Positions 1 to 12,569 of a stretch of 64,000 nt of DNA are shown one piece after another. The stretch's first letter is position 1; each line of letters opens with the position of its first letter. The stretch spans positions 3,342,001 to 3,406,000 of the forward strand of contig CM040090.1 in NCBI GenBank assembly GCA_022496805.1. The letters are read 5' to 3'. Source of the stretch: Pohlia nutans. Lineage: Eukaryota; Streptophyta; Bryopsida; Bryales; Mniaceae. The translations under genes were made by a program, and so were the position numbers. The notes under the pieces are model-generated. The model did not search any database. It saw nothing but the letters and a program-made list of their open reading frames with translations, and was not told the origin of the DNA.

Positions 1-217
1 TTTAGAATCACTATGATCTTGACCGACTATGCCCAAAAACTTCCCTGGCACTACTCCGTAAGGTGAATTGGGGCCTCTGACCCCAAATTCTTAAAAATAT
101 TTGCCAAAAAAAGCATTGAAGGTGCCCAAAATGGAAATTTTAGAAAAAAAAGAAGGGGTGGATAAATAGTGCCCGCACTCAAAACCACCGGGGGAATTTA
201 GAGACGGGGAACAAAAC

Positions 218-778
218 TAACCCCTAAACGTCCTCACCTCTCTCCAAATTTGGTGAATTTCAAAGATGTCTTATAAAATATAACTAAAAGCGATATTTTG
301 ATCTTGATATATGAATAAAAGTTGTACGTTGTGGATTTTTGATTCCATCCATACCATTAGATTTATGATTGTTGTCACCGGTATTTTTGTATAAAATTTG
401 AAACTTCAAATTAAAAATTCTTTTGTAATTTGATTACAAATAAGATATTGACAATTTGTACATGAAATTTGTTGTGATTGGTTGAAATGTAATACTCTAA
501 GTGTGGTGATTTTTGGACATTTTTCGGTTGCTTAAAATTATGAGTTTTTTTTTATAGTGAAATCTTTGAAATTTTGGGTAAATCACTACAACATGAAATA
601 ATGCATATGAATTTCACAAATCGTCTCCTTTCTAATCAGATCACACATGCATGAAGCTCACTTTCTGTAAAATATATAGTAAAAAATCCACACTGCAAAA
701 AGTCAACGACGAATGAGAAAACTATGTTTGATTATGTACATCGTCCACATTCTGAACGATTGAACGTTTAGGAGTTAA
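218..778 (+). mobile_element. TTAA-type MITE, family B
   Basis: Begins TAACCCCTAAACGTCC and ends CGTTTAGGAGTTAA, an imperfect terminal inverted repeat. The ~560-bp interior is shared with copies at 28312, 30724, 36857, 39874 and 42179 (for example a block reading GAATAAAAGTTGTAC and a block reading TCACACATGCATGAAG). No coding capacity. Confidence 0.75.
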
Positions 779-954
779 CATTATCCTCTGAAATGATCTG
801 TTCTTTTCATGGGCAATTTTAGGTACATATACCGGTATTTAACAGCCTCTACCACCAATGTGAGAAGTTTTCATCAACATCAATTTTTTTGGTGTTGAGT
901 TTAGCGGGTTGTTCAATTGTTCATTCCACTTGTGTAATTTAAAGAGAGAATTAA

Positions 955-2334
955 TTTTAACCTCTAAATGCCCACAACCCTCTTCAGATTTAGATAATTG
1001 TAAGGATGCATTATAAACGGAACTAAAAAGGATATTTTGAACTTGGTGTTTCAATAAAAAGTTGTACATTATTTATAAATTTTAGATTCTTTCCATATAG
1101 TTAAATCTATGATTGCTATCACTAAAAAAATTGTATAAATTTTGAAACTTAAAATTCAAAATTCTTTTAGAATTTGATTAAAAATAAGACATTGACAATT
1201 TGTAGATGAAATTTGTTGTAATGAACTAAAATGTAATATTGTAAATTTAAAGATATTTGAAGAGATTTTGGTTGTTTAACCCCTAAGCGTTCCTAGCTAT
1301 TTTGGGCTTAAAAATATCATTACTTTTGAAGTGTTGTAGATCTAAACATAAATGAGGAATATAAATCTCAACCATACAATCTTTGGAGTCATTTGGCCAC
1401 ATAAATTGCAAGATCATAATGTTTTAGCGTTGAGAAAGGATGCTGAAATTTTCTTAGCAACACATTAGAGGTGAAATTTGATTTCTAAACCTACTCAAAT
1501 TTTAAAATTTTAATTTTTTTTAATTTTTTTTTAATTTTTTTTTTTAAACTATAGACTGGTTCAAAATGATCATATAAACACATTGGTACAATTTTGATTT
1601 AATAAAAAACTTTGATGAGTCTAAAAGTGGCTTTGATATGTTAAAAAGTATCCCAAAAAGTGACCCATTAGACACCAAATGGAAAAAGTGTTCAAAATAA
1701 ACCCATGCACTATAATGATTTCTAAACATTCATAACAACTTGGTTTGACATGAAATTTTGACCAAGATAACTAGACTTCGAGGAAAATCTAAATCATCAA
1801 TTTTTATTGAAAATGAACATTGGATGAAAGGAGAAACAAGCCCCCAAAGTTGTAGCCATCAAAATGCACTTTGATGAACCAACATTAAGACCCGTGCACT
1901 AAAATGATTCCCCATAAAAGTCATTACATCTTGGATTGATTTGAAATGTTTACCACACAAACTAGACATTATGATGCATGTGTTTAGAAAATTCATTGAA
2001 ATCGGACACAATATATGAAAAATTTATAGCTCTTCAAAATTGAAAGCAACTCAAAAGCCTTCCAAAATATGAACGTTGGGACAATTATGGGTTTTTTTCC
2101 AACTGCACTTTTGAACTAAGATCTTTGAAGTTTTTGATGAATCCTTGCAATATGAAATGAGGCATAAAATTTTCACAAATCATCTCCTTTCTAATCGGTT
2201 CACACATGCATGAGGTTAACTTTCCATAAAATCTACCATAAAAAATTCACGCTGCAAAAAGATTACAACAAATGAGAAAATGGGAAGTGTTTTGTGCATC
2301 AAGCCAAAAACGAATAGTTGGTAATTAGGGGTTT
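955..2334 (+). mobile_element. Family B MITE split by a nested family A MITE
   Basis: The left half (about 955-1276) and the right half (about 2092-2334, ending TTAGGGGTTTAA) match the two halves of an ordinary family B element. The middle is an unrelated element of family A. The split point corresponds to a TTAA in the uninterrupted family B copies. Confidence 0.7.
1275..2093 (-). mobile_element. TTAA-type MITE, family A, nested
   Basis: Starts TTAACCCCTAAGCG and reads as the reverse complement of the elements at 5652 and 9434: the AGCTATTTTGGGCTTAAAA end comes first, and the decayed AAAATATGAACGTTGGGAC end lies near 2065-2083. It sits inside a family B copy. Non-coding. Confidence 0.65.
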
Positions 2335-2978
2335 AAGAATCTATTCGTTCAAAACTTCTCAACTAGTCCATCTTGAATGATGGGCCAATGTCATTAAGAG
2401 GCAAGTCATTTTTTCAAACGTATGAGTCGTATTCTCAACTGCTATGCACGTTCCCCACTATTAACTGGAATATCTCGGCCACGGGATCTAGCTTGACTTC
2501 TTAGGTGCTTCCAGTGGCTAATTTTGGGCCAAGGCTAGACTCTCCTACCCCTTTCTCCTCTCCTCATTGCTCTTTCCCCTCTTTCGTCACTTTGTCTCTT
2601 CCATCTCATTATCTTTGGAGAGCGGTCGTGGATAAAGTCCACCTGGTCAAACATAATCCAAGGTTCCTCCAAAACTTTCAAAAGTCCCTCAAAGGTCCAT
2701 GAAGAGGGGCATTGAATGGCGTGAGGGGCTATAGTCACGTAGTATTGGCGATAGGCTAGTGGAAATTTTTTGTTGGCTACAGTTTTACTACTGTGGAGAT
2801 TCATCCCGTTGGCGTGGCTATTGGCACGACTAGTAGAGAAGCTATTAAAACCTCACTGTATTGCACACATGATAGTAAGAGTGGCACACTTGTGTAAACC
2901 ATCAATTATACTTGTAAGCAATTATAAATATAAGTACATAATTTGTATACACATATATGCTCACTAAAAATTTAGTCC
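2335..2978. other. Gene-free stretch
   Basis: Slightly more GC-balanced than its surroundings. Short open frames occur on both strands at 2505-2804, but none resembles a known protein. No RNA gene or clear repeat was recognised. Confidence 0.4.
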
Positions 2979-3054
2979 GGTAGAAATTGCATGAAAATTT
3001 TGGCTAATTTTTTTCCAACAACTTTGGTTGCAAAAAGGATATATTGCAAATTCG

Positions 3055-3784
3055 TAGAAATTGTCGAGTCTCTCTTTTTTGAAAAAACCATTACTTGCAT
3101 TTGAGAGATTTAATAATTTGATTCTATATGCAAAAAAATTCTCTCGTCAAATAGATTCTGGAACAATTCAAAAGCAGATGAAGAATCAATTTTTTGGAGG
3201 AGTTGATGGAGAATTGTTGTTGGGTAGCAATTGCAATATGCGACTTTTAAACATGCAACTTCCAATTGGCAAGGCCCAACCAAGCCCTTTACTTCTTTAG
3301 TATACATTATTTTTAATATTTTTCCCCCTTTTCTCTATTCGCTTTAGGAGTGGAAGTGCGCGGCCACAAGGTCAAGCCATTGGTCTGACCATGGCCTTGA
3401 CAAAATCCAAGGCCAAATCTAGCTACTATAGCCATAGCTTCGACCTTATGGCCGCGCACCTTCCATTTCCTAAAGTGAACGAAAAAAATTTAAAATAAAA
3501 AGGAAAAAAGATAAAAGTAAAATAATAATGAGTAAACAAAGAATTAAGGAGTTTTGTTCAACTTGGCTAGTTGGAACTCGCATGTTTGGAAGTCATGTGT
3601 TGCGATTGCTGTCCAACAACAGTTCTCCATCACCTCCCCAAAAAAATTGCCTCTTAATATGCCAATGAATTGTTTGAGAATTGATTTCATAACAGAGATT
3701 TGTTGTATATAGAATCAAATTATAAAATATCCTAAATGCAAGCTAGTGACTGTTTTTTCAAAAGAAAGAAACTCGACAATTTCC
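3055..3784. repeat. 730-bp foldback element (giant hairpin)
   Basis: Arms at about 3055-3378 and 3436-3784 are reverse complements over almost their whole length, with a ~57-bp loop. Matching marks are GCGCGGCCACAAGGTCAAGC at 3359-3378 against its inverse at 3436-3457, and TTGTCGAGT near 3062 against ACTCGACAA near 3772. A single-arm relative at 41272-41450 suggests the hairpin arose by inverted duplication of a dispersed repeat. The unit appears to extend left to about 2979. Confidence 0.75.
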
Positions 3785-5651
3785 AAGAATTTACAATAAA
3801 TAGTACTTCTTTCTCTAAAAGCTTTTCTATAAAAATGAATGGAATCCAAATTTTTGTTATGAAAAATCTGAAATCTTCATGTCTCATTGCAATACACTTC
3901 ACATTTCAACAAAGACAAAAACCATTGTTTTATTCGTAAATTTTTCTAATAAGTTTTTTAGCACAATTAGGTTCCAAAACGATTACACTTGGACAAGTAC
4001 AAAACTAGGGAATTGTGTGTTACAATGTAGAAGTACCATTATAAATTTAAATCTCTCTGTGTGAGCAAGTAACAATGAAATCACAATATTTTCTATGTAA
4101 AATCTTTCATATTTTTTTTCTTGAATTAAACATTATCCCCTAAAGGTCCCAAAATGCTTACGATTTGATGATTCACAAAAGTGTGTCATAAAAAAATTCT
4201 CAAAAGAGAAATTTAATGACAAGGTTTGAACAAAAGCTGTGGATTAAGAACTACAAGTTGCATCTATGCTATTGAATGTACAAATATCATCACCAATACA
4301 TTTATATAATATAGTAGTAATACAAATAAATTTAAAATATATCTTTTAAGATTTTATAAGAAAAAAAAAATTTACACTTCAAAATCTTTCTTTTTGTAAT
4401 AGGCTTGAAATTCAAAATACTACATGTGGTAGTTTTTTCAAATTAAAGATTCATTTTTCTTGTAAAAATTCTTTCTTATAACACTTTCTAAGCAAGAAAA
4501 TGAGAAATAATTTCATTCCAAAATTTATAGAAAATTTGTGCGCAAAAAGTTTGTAAATCCATATTGTCAAAATGATGTTCAATTAGTACATTAATTAAAA
4601 AATATATAAATGACTAAAAAACTACTTGAAGTAGAACTTAAGGACAATTTTTCAATCCATCATGCTTGTTTGAACCATTTTTGACATTAAATGTTATGTT
4701 AATCCAAAATGTTAGCATCTAGTTTAGAGTCTACTTTTAACCCGTTGGAGCACAACCACTACTAGAAACCACAGTCTTTTTTATGATATATTTTTAAAAC
4801 TCTCTTTGTTTAAATTAGGAATGTTATTAATAGTATTCAACCATATAAATGTAAGCATAGCTTACATTTAAACAAGTATTGGATAAATCTTAAGATTGAA
4901 CGGTTGGATTGGAAGATTATAGTATATATGTGAATTGTATAAATGCACACTCATAAATGAAATTTTGGAAGGTGATTGACTTCAAAGTTAAGTAGAATTT
5001 GGGTTAATTTTTTAAAATGAAAGTGAAGAGGTTAAAGAATGATCTATACCAACACCATTCCATTGCAATTTATTATGTTAAGAACATACTCACACATAAT
5101 TATTGTGAATTTTATGAGTAAGAGTGATACATTCATAAACGGTTCAAGACAAAATTTATACGTTAAAATATGAAAGGAGTTGGTACATTGATTAAGATCA
5201 AAATACATACACTAAAGGAACATGAACAAGAGAACACAATTCAAAAAAAAATTAAGTTAATAAACTTCCCAACACAAGAAATACTGCATAGTACATGTGT
5301 TGTATTTGTGAGTATTTGTTGTATTTTGAGGTATTTGTAATATTTTAGTATTATGATAGCTAGCTTCACAATTCCAAATCAATTTTTATTTTTATTTTTT
5401 TTAAATTCAATTATATTTTATTTATCTTTGTTTTGTTTTGTTTTTAACGAAGTGTGACTAAGATGAATCCCTGCATCTAAACTTTAAACATTGATGTTTG
5501 GTTTGGATTAGATCTTACGGTAGTGTGTAAAGACATGTGACAATATGCAATAATGTGGTTGCATGGGATCTAAAGGGTTGATATGGGTATGTAGTTTTTG
5601 CATCACTCTTATTGTTTTGTAAACAATGCTATGAACTTTAAATAGGTACTC
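3785..5651. other. AT-rich gene-free stretch
   Basis: Very AT-rich. At 4134 a TATCCCCTAAAGGTCCC motif resembles the left end of a TTAA-type element, but I could not find a partner end. No convincing coding region. Confidence 0.4.
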
Positions 5652-6469
5652 TTAACCCCTAAGCGTCCCGGCGTCCATATTTTAGACGTTTTTGAGGGAC
5701 AGTCAACTTTGAAGAGCTGTAACTTATGCAAAACGTGTTTGATTTTGCTGAAATTTTGAGAAAACTCCCCGCATAATGTATGGAATGTGTGGTAAAAATT
5801 TCAAATTGATCCAACTTGAATTGAACTTTTGGCGATCATTTGAAAGTAGGTATCTTTTTTTTGGACAGTTTTTGTGAATTTTGATGGAAGCAACTTTGGG
5901 GGCTTGTATCTCTTTCATCCCAAGTCCGTTTCTCAATAAAACTTGTTGGGTTGAATTCCCCTTGAAGTCTAGTTATCATGGAAAACATTTCAGATCAATC
6001 CACGTTGTTGTGAATGTTTGCGAGGCATTTTAGTGCAAGAGTCTAGTTTGAACACTTTTTGCTTTTTGGTTCAAATGGGTCACTTTTTGGGCTACTTTTT
6101 GACATTGCAAGGCCATTTTAGGGCACATTAATTTTTTTTCATGAGGTTTTTTTGGTACCAATGTGTTTATATGATGATTTTGAACTACTTTATAGTTGAT
6201 AGTTTTTTCATTTGAGTAATTTTGAGAACAAATTTCACCTCTAACTGTGTTGCTAGGAAAATTTCATTATTCTTTTTTAGTACTAAAACACTACGATCTT
6301 GCAATCTATATGGCCAAATGACCCCAAAATTGATTCACATGATCTACAACATGTATGTTACAAGATTTTACCGTTGATATTTTTTTACCTCATTTACATT
6401 TAGAGCTATAACACATCAAAAGCGATGATGATTTTAAGCTCAGAAAAGCTAGGGACCCTTAGGGGTTAA
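5652..6469 (+). mobile_element. TTAA-type MITE, family A
   Basis: Runs from TTAACCCCTAAGCGTCCCGG to GACCCTTAGGGGTTAA. The 818-bp interior is shared with 9434-10255 and, inverted, with 1275-2093 (for example the block CAATGTGTTTATATGATGAT). No transposase-like frame. Confidence 0.8.
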
Positions 6470-7735
6470 TGTACACCTATTGCTGAATATAGTTGGAGTT
6501 ACTTTGATCTTTATACTCTCTCTTCAATCAATTGGAAGTCGCTTAGCATGTAAAAACAAGAAGTAAACTATCATTCATTATGACAACTTGTTAACTATTA
6601 AAATAAATATTGTTGTTCAAAATTGAAAGAAGTTATTGATCTCTTCAAAAATTGTTAATCTAAAGAAACAAAGAAAATTTGGAGGTGTATTAATTTTGCA
6701 ATTCTCATCAAAGTTGCTAAGGTCTTTGTTGCACTCACCGTACTCGGCTATTAAGATTAGCAACTCCTGTCAAACATTCAATTATAGTGCCAAATTGATG
6801 CGACTATTCTCCAAATTTTGGTGGATATTATTGGAGATTGTCTTTTTCACTCTAAAAATGGATTTATTTTGAAAAAATAATTTCCTTCAAAATTTGGTCA
6901 TCTCTTTTTATAGTTATTTTTTGTTGACTATGAAAACCAAGTATGGTAGTTCGGATGCTTAAAGCTTATTCCTATGAAAACCAAGTATGGTAGTTCGGAT
7001 GCTTAAAGCTTATTCCGTTGAATGTCTCAAAGAATGCCACTTTGGACCAAAGTGTCCATTTTCATTACAGGAATTTGAACGAATAATTCAAAACCTATTA
7101 AAAAAAAATTCCTTCATAATTTGAAATTTTCGATTTCAGTGAAGATTTTCTTTCTATCCTTTTTCAAAAGGGTACACAATTGCACTAATCTATTTTGCTA
7201 AGATATTAAAAAATAATTGAAAACCGAAGTTTAAAACTTATTTATTATTTATTATTTATTATCTATTTTAAGGATTTTCTACAATAACATTTATAACAAA
7301 AATTCTTCACACCTAAGTAGACTTATATGGATAATTCCTTGAAGAAGAATAAAAAACCAAATAAATAAATAAGATATGATAAAATAAAATTCTTTCTTTC
7401 GCATGCATGCTTTTTCTCAATGCTTTTATATCTTACATTCAATATTTAATGGGTACTGCTTGGCTAAGCATTGCTTTTGCAACCCACTCACAATTGTGTC
7501 ATTTTTATTGGTTTTAAAACTTTGATTCTCCATCATAACATTCAGTAGTCTTCAAGAAGGGTACCTTTTGTTTTATCCACCTCTGTTTATAGAGTGACCA
7601 ATGATTTGTAATTGAATGAATTATTGAATCAAATAAATAATTATAGTACAATGTTGATTTGTGATTGAGGAGTGCTTTGAATTCCTGTTCACCATGGTTG
7701 ATTGCTCTTGCTGTATGCCACATGTCCCCATGGCT
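6470..7735. other. AT-rich stretch with a 44-bp tandem duplication
   Basis: A perfect 44-bp direct duplication occupies 6929-6972 and 6973-7016. The remainder is AT-rich with TTTATTA microsatellite-like runs near 7240-7265. No gene recognised. Confidence 0.5.
6929..7016 (+). repeat. 44-bp tandem duplication
   Basis: Two identical adjacent copies of a 44-bp unit starting TATGAAAACCAAGTATGG. Because they are identical, the duplication is probably recent. Confidence 0.85.
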
Positions 7736-7739
7736 ACTG

Positions 7740-7815
7740 ATGTGATGAGGAATATCCCACATCATTTTATTGGGGGGATGAAATGATGTGGGATATTCCA
7801 CATCATTATGTTGGG
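7740..7815. repeat. Short inverted repeat
   Basis: GGAATATCCCACATCATTT near 7750 is mirrored by AAATGATGTGGGATATTCC near 7781, with a short spacer. A stem of about 18 bp could form. It may be the core of a small MITE. Confidence 0.5.
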
Positions 7816-7989
7816 GGGAAAGACAATAGTAACAAAGGCTAATGAATGTTATGATGTGTGGAGTTGGCTCCACAAGTTAATTAAATCATCGGCCAAATTA
7901 TAAAGAAAATTTTCAATTCTTGTTGTGTAACAATTTGAGTTATGGTATAGTCACGGACATAGGATCTTAAGATGGATATTGCAAAAACT

Positions 7990-8165
7990 AGGCCTTGAGA
8001 CAGAGATATAATTATTGTGTAGAAACTAGTTTGTGATGGGTATTGTCCAAAGATATAATTATTGTGTGGAAACTAGTTCATGATGGGTATTGTCCAAAGA
8101 TATGGGTATTGTCCAGAGATGTAATTATTGTATCGAAACTAGTTCGTGATGGGTATTGCCATGGA
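7990..8165 (+). repeat. 47-bp tandem repeat, about 3 copies
   Basis: A unit starting AGATATAATTATTGTGT repeats at 8004 and 8051 and, after a partial unit, at about 8118 (AGATGTAATTATTGTATCG). Each unit ends in GATGGGTATTG. It precedes a segment with a TATATATAGG box at about 8247, so the block may be an upstream enhancer-like part of an LTR, but I could not define LTR ends. Confidence 0.55.
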
Positions 8166-8592
8166 CGTAAGACTTAGTCTCTAGGAAGCTTCGCCGGAAG
8201 CTTCCTTAGTAGTTAGAAGCTTCTCTTGGAACATCCTCCAAGCTAGTATATATAGGAGACGAGATGAGGGACTCCTCACTCTCGTCAACACAAGTTTGGG
8301 AGCAACCTTGAGTATTGCTTTGTCTTGAATCTTGTTCAAATATCGATTTAGTTCAATATACTTTCTTGAGAACCACTCTTGTGTACTATTGCACTTCTTG
8401 CTCTTGGGTCCTTGTTCATGCTCTTGTTCTTGTTCTTGAGTTCTTGTGTCCCTGAGAGGTATTCTAAATGAAAGCATCACACAATAATTATAGATATTCC
8501 AATACTCTATGTTGTGGTCAATTTCAACATAAATTAGTTAACATATGTCAAAGGTGCTATATGTCATCATATAATTGGTTAAAAGCAATGTG

Positions 8593-8909
8593 TGTTGGAA
8601 TTAAGTTACTCATGTGGTAATTAAGTTACTCATGAGGGAACTGATAGACCAAAGGTCTATGCCTAAGTTACTTATGAGGGAACTGATAGACCAAGAGTCT
8701 ATAACTCCAAGTTAGTTAGAACACCAAAGTGATAGTCTAGTTAGTCTGTACATATTCTAGGTATGTAGACAAACGGTACTAGAACTATAAGTGTGGCTTG
8801 GAGGTTGTCTATAGGACAATATCTCACTTCTATGGTTGGGTGGCAAGTCACATAATAAACTATGTTTATCATTTACCTTCTGTGCACATTATCTTTCTTA
8901 AATCTAACA
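8593..8909 (+). mobile_element. Solo LTR (Copia-like) with TSD ATGTG
   Basis: Begins TGTTGGAATTAAG and ends AATCTAACA (TG...CA), 317 bp. It is flanked by a perfect 5-bp duplication ATGTG at 8588-8592 and 8910-8914. It contains an internal tandem repeat (AAGTTACT..GGGAACTGATAGACC). The 3' part carries GGTTGGGTGG, as does the solo LTR at 55191. No internal retrotransposon sequence adjoins it, so it is a recombined solo LTR. Confidence 0.75.
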
Positions 8910-8914
8910 ATGTG

Positions 8915-9433
8915 AACCCATCAAAATTTGATGTGGATTTTCAATTTGGACATTAGACTATCTAAATTTAACAGACATTAGGGTGCATATTTAAAACACA
9001 GGGCACCTAGTGTGCAGATTAGAACCTACTTGCAAGAAAAGAGTATTTTTAAGGGGTGTTTACATTGAGATCCTGATTAATATGTACCCTAATGTTTAAT
9101 TTATTTTTAAAACCTCCTAATGTTTAATACCCTATCATTTTTATAATACCAAATTGAAACTAATTTATGGGCCCCTATAGTAGTTACAATTTGTTTTTTT
9201 AAGCTAAAAGCCCTAAAGACTTACTGATGCAAAGAAACACACAAGTGCAATATTTTCTACTAAAGAATGTATAGAAAATAACCATAACCAAAAAATATTT
9301 GGTCACATTCACAAAAACATACACTCATCTTCATCCAATCAGCTCATGGAAACCTACTAATTTTCATTCTTTCTATGTTTTACAAAAAACTATTATACAT
9401 TCAAGAAGTCATCTATACATTTTTCCCTAAACC
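8915..9433. other. Gene-free stretch
   Basis: AT-rich. Some direct repetition of TAATGTTTAAT near 9090-9130. No gene or RNA recognised. Confidence 0.4.
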
Positions 9434-10255
9434 TTAATCCCTAACCGTCCCGACGTCTATATTTCGGACATTTTTGGGGTACATTCACCTTTGAAGAGTT
9501 GTAACGTTTTCAAGAAGTGTCAAAAAATTAATGAAATTTTGCAAAAAACTCCCCGCATGATGGTATGGAATGTGGGGTAATTAAAAATTTCAGATCAATT
9601 CAAGATGTATTGAATTTTTGATGATCATTTGAAAGTTGGTATCTTTTTTTGGGACAAATTTTGTGTATTTTGATGGCTGCAACTTTGGGGCTTGTATCTC
9701 CTTCATCTTATGTCCGTTTTCAATAACAATTATTGAATTGAATTCACCTTGAAGTCTAGTTATCATGGAATTTTTTTCATGTCAATCCATGTTGTTTTGA
9801 ATGTTTTGGAGTCATTTTAGTGCACGGGTCTAGTTTGGACACTTTTTGCTTTTTGGATCAAATCAATCACTTTTCAGGCTACTTTTTGACATTGCAAGGC
9901 CATTTTAGGGCACATTTAAATTTTTTCATGAGATTTTTTGATACCAATGTGTTTATATGATGATTTTGAACTACTCTTCAGTTCAAACTTTTTTCATTTG
10001 AGTTATTTTGAAAACAAATTTCACCTCTAACTGTGTTGTTAGGAAAATTTCAGCATCCTTTTCTGATACTAAAACACTATGATCTTGGAATGAATATGTC
10101 CAAATGATCTCAAAATTGATCCACACGATCTACAACATGTATATTACAAGATTGTACGGTTGAGATTTCTATACCTCATTTACATGTAGACTTATAACAC
10201 ATCAAAAGCAATGATGATTTTAAGCCCAAAAAAGCTAGGGACGTTTAGGAGTTAA
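9434..10255 (+). mobile_element. TTAA-type MITE, family A
   Basis: TTAATCCCTAACCGTCCCG to GACGTTTAGGAGTTAA, 822 bp. Same orientation and interior as 5652-6469 with many point differences, so the copies are not recent. Confidence 0.75.
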
Positions 10256-10601
10256 TTAGGATACTAAAACCATTTTCATGTCTTCTATTGAATGACCCAG
10301 GTTACCAACAAAAACCCATCTCTTTGTAGACACTAGATTGGGTGTAAGCATGATATCTAAAGCCACCAATCTTTGAATGAAATTGAGGTATCAACTGTCC
10401 CTTCCCTTCAAGAGTGGTCTACAGCTTGGCTCCCACTTTGTAAGAAATGGAAAATGTTTTGATCTATTTAGAGTTTGGCTCTGGTAGTACCAAAGTGATC
10501 TCTCAGTGAAAGCACACTCCTTTATTAAAATGGGGAAAATGACGCAAGGAGTATCAAATTCTACATGAATGTCGTCTTCACTATTACAAGTTGGGAGATG
10601 A

Positions 10602-10784
10602 CACTACAAACAAAGGCGTTGTTTCTCACTGTGGAGGATCCTGTTCATTGTCGCTTTTTACTATACATGTTTGTCTTACATGATAAATCGCACTCACCAA
10701 GTTCCATCCAAAAAGTTGGTGAGTGCGAAATGGCTATGTTTGAATCACAGAAGGAGTGAAAATCAACGCCTTCTCCTTGTAGTG
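10602..10784 (+). mobile_element. CACTA-type MITE with TSD TGA
   Basis: Ends CACTACAA...TTGTAGTG with ~28-bp imperfect inverted repeats (AAGGCGTT inside the left end, AACGCC inside the right). Flanked by the 3-bp duplication TGA (10599-10601 and 10785-10787), as expected for CACTA (En/Spm) elements. A strong internal hairpin CGCACTCACCA / TGGTGAGTGCG lies at 10689-10728. Only 183 bp, so non-autonomous. Confidence 0.75.
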
Positions 10785-11018
10785 TGAAATAGAAGAATAT
10801 GACAAAGTAAAGGGGACTAGAATTTGCTTCAATTGTCTTGGAGATGAGACTAGGTTAATATTGTGCATAAAATTGGTAAGTAGCGGTATCTAGATTGTAT
10901 GAATTTGTTTTCAGGTGGCACAAGGATTGGTAATGGATCTTGGTAGTGGATCTTCTTCTTTGGTTAGCTCAAGACCTAGTTTAACGACAATTTGTACATG
11001 TGAAGTAGTCTGGTTTCT

Positions 11019-11911
11019 TTAACCCCCAAATGCTCAAACGACCATTTTCTAGTCGCTACCCGAATCTAAGAAGCTGCTTGGAACAAAGAACATGTATTTG
11101 AAAAAATAAAAGATATTTTAAAATATTGCATTGAGTCTACTTTCCAATGCAATTTGAATTATGTTAATCCAAGTTAAACTCCACTCGGGAGAACTTTTCA
11201 AAGTTGATATACCCCTCGGGCTTTTACGGATTAACGCAATATATGTTTAGGGTTTAGATGTCAAGAAAATAGGATAATATCTACTACGATTCACGAATTT
11301 CTGACTCCGCCGTATTTGTTCTTGCCTAAATTGCTAACTATACCAAATTACAATCTCTTCCTATAATTTGCACTTGGAGATGCTATGACAAAAGAATGTA
11401 AGTTGTTGGTATTGACATTACGAACGGACACTTTATTCACGCCGGCCCTCTTGGGTTGGTGTTTCTATCTATCTATCTAAGTTGTTGGTATAAATAATTG
11501 GTTGGTCTGGTCATCTCCAAGACCTGTACCTAAACATCAATCTTTTGGAATCAAACATCGTTGTTGTGTTTAGTTTTAGGATACCATTTTTTGCGAGCAT
11601 CTAGATACAATACATCATTAAATGTTTTTGAAATTTCAAATGCTAATCATGTTTCTAGTATTTATACAAATTTGAGCAATGAATGAATCATTGATTTTGC
11701 TCAAAAATTTCAAAAAAACAACTCATGATCAAACTTTATAATTATATAATCCATATGGTAAATTGTTATGAAATTGATATATAGTCTCACAACTAAGTCT
11801 TTTTTGAGCTTCAAAGATGAAGTTTTCTAATTGAGATATATAGCAGCATTTTTGAAAGCATCACGAGAAGTGATAATAGTTTAAAGATGAACATGGTCGT
11901 TTAGGGGTTAA
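11019..11911 (+). mobile_element. TTAA-type element, family F
   Basis: TTAACCCCCAAATGCTC to GTCGTTTAGGGGTTAA, 893 bp. It contains a direct 12-bp duplication AAGTTGTTGGTA (about 11402 and 11488) bracketing a ~75-bp piece with (TATC)n, which looks like a small secondary insertion. A related end, inverted, lies at 30540-30692. Confidence 0.7.
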
Positions 11912-12084
11912 GGGTGAAGGCTTAAAGATAGACCATTTTTCCAGTACATTGAAATCACTATATACTGTAGGTGAATAATTATCATGGGTACATTCATCTA
12001 TTTGAACAAATTCTCATCAACTTTGGATGAATTTTACCATAATATTCTAGAAAATAATTACAAGTGTGGCTGTTTGAGAATACC

Positions 12085-12165
12085 GTACATCCCAGTACAT
12101 GATGATTTCAGTGTACTGAGTGACGATATCCCAGAACATGGTGATTTCAGTGTACTGAGTGACCA
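12085..12165 (+). repeat. 39-bp tandem duplication
   Basis: Two diverged units reading CCCAGTACATGATGATTTCA and CCCAGAACATGGTGATTTCA, each followed by GTGTACTGAGTGAC, 39 bp apart. The spacing keeps a reading frame, but no gene is supported. Confidence 0.55.
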
Positions 12166-12569
12166 GTAGAAGAAAAATGCTCACATGTCATAGTGTAGGG
12201 GTACATAGTGTCAAAATGTGCAATTTTCTGACATTGAGCAATTAATATTTGAATTTTCTTCTCCCAATTTAATTTGGTGCCACGTGGACCCCCTTCTGGG
12301 GTGCCACGTGTCGAAAATAAAGTTTAAGCCAATATTGAAAAAAAACCCAAAAAAATCGAAAAATACTCAAAAATTCAGAAAATTCACTCCAAAAATGTCG
12401 GTCGTGAAGTCCATGCCCTGCACCCACCAATGCAACAACAAAAAGCAGGTCAATCTTTAATTTGCTCCAACAAAAACGCACAATCTGTAACTAAATTGCA
12501 CATGCTTTTCACCAATACAGCGTAACCCTAATGTGATGCTCGTGATGCTCGTTCCGTGTAGATACGTAC

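Noticed and set aside
4130..5200. Possible TTAA-type element starting TATCCCCTAAAGGTCCC
   Set aside because: No matching inverted end found downstream, and the border is TTAT, not TTAA.
7917..8500. Possible LTR with TATATATAGG box
   Set aside because: Promoter-like layout, but no TG...CA ends with a target duplication could be found.
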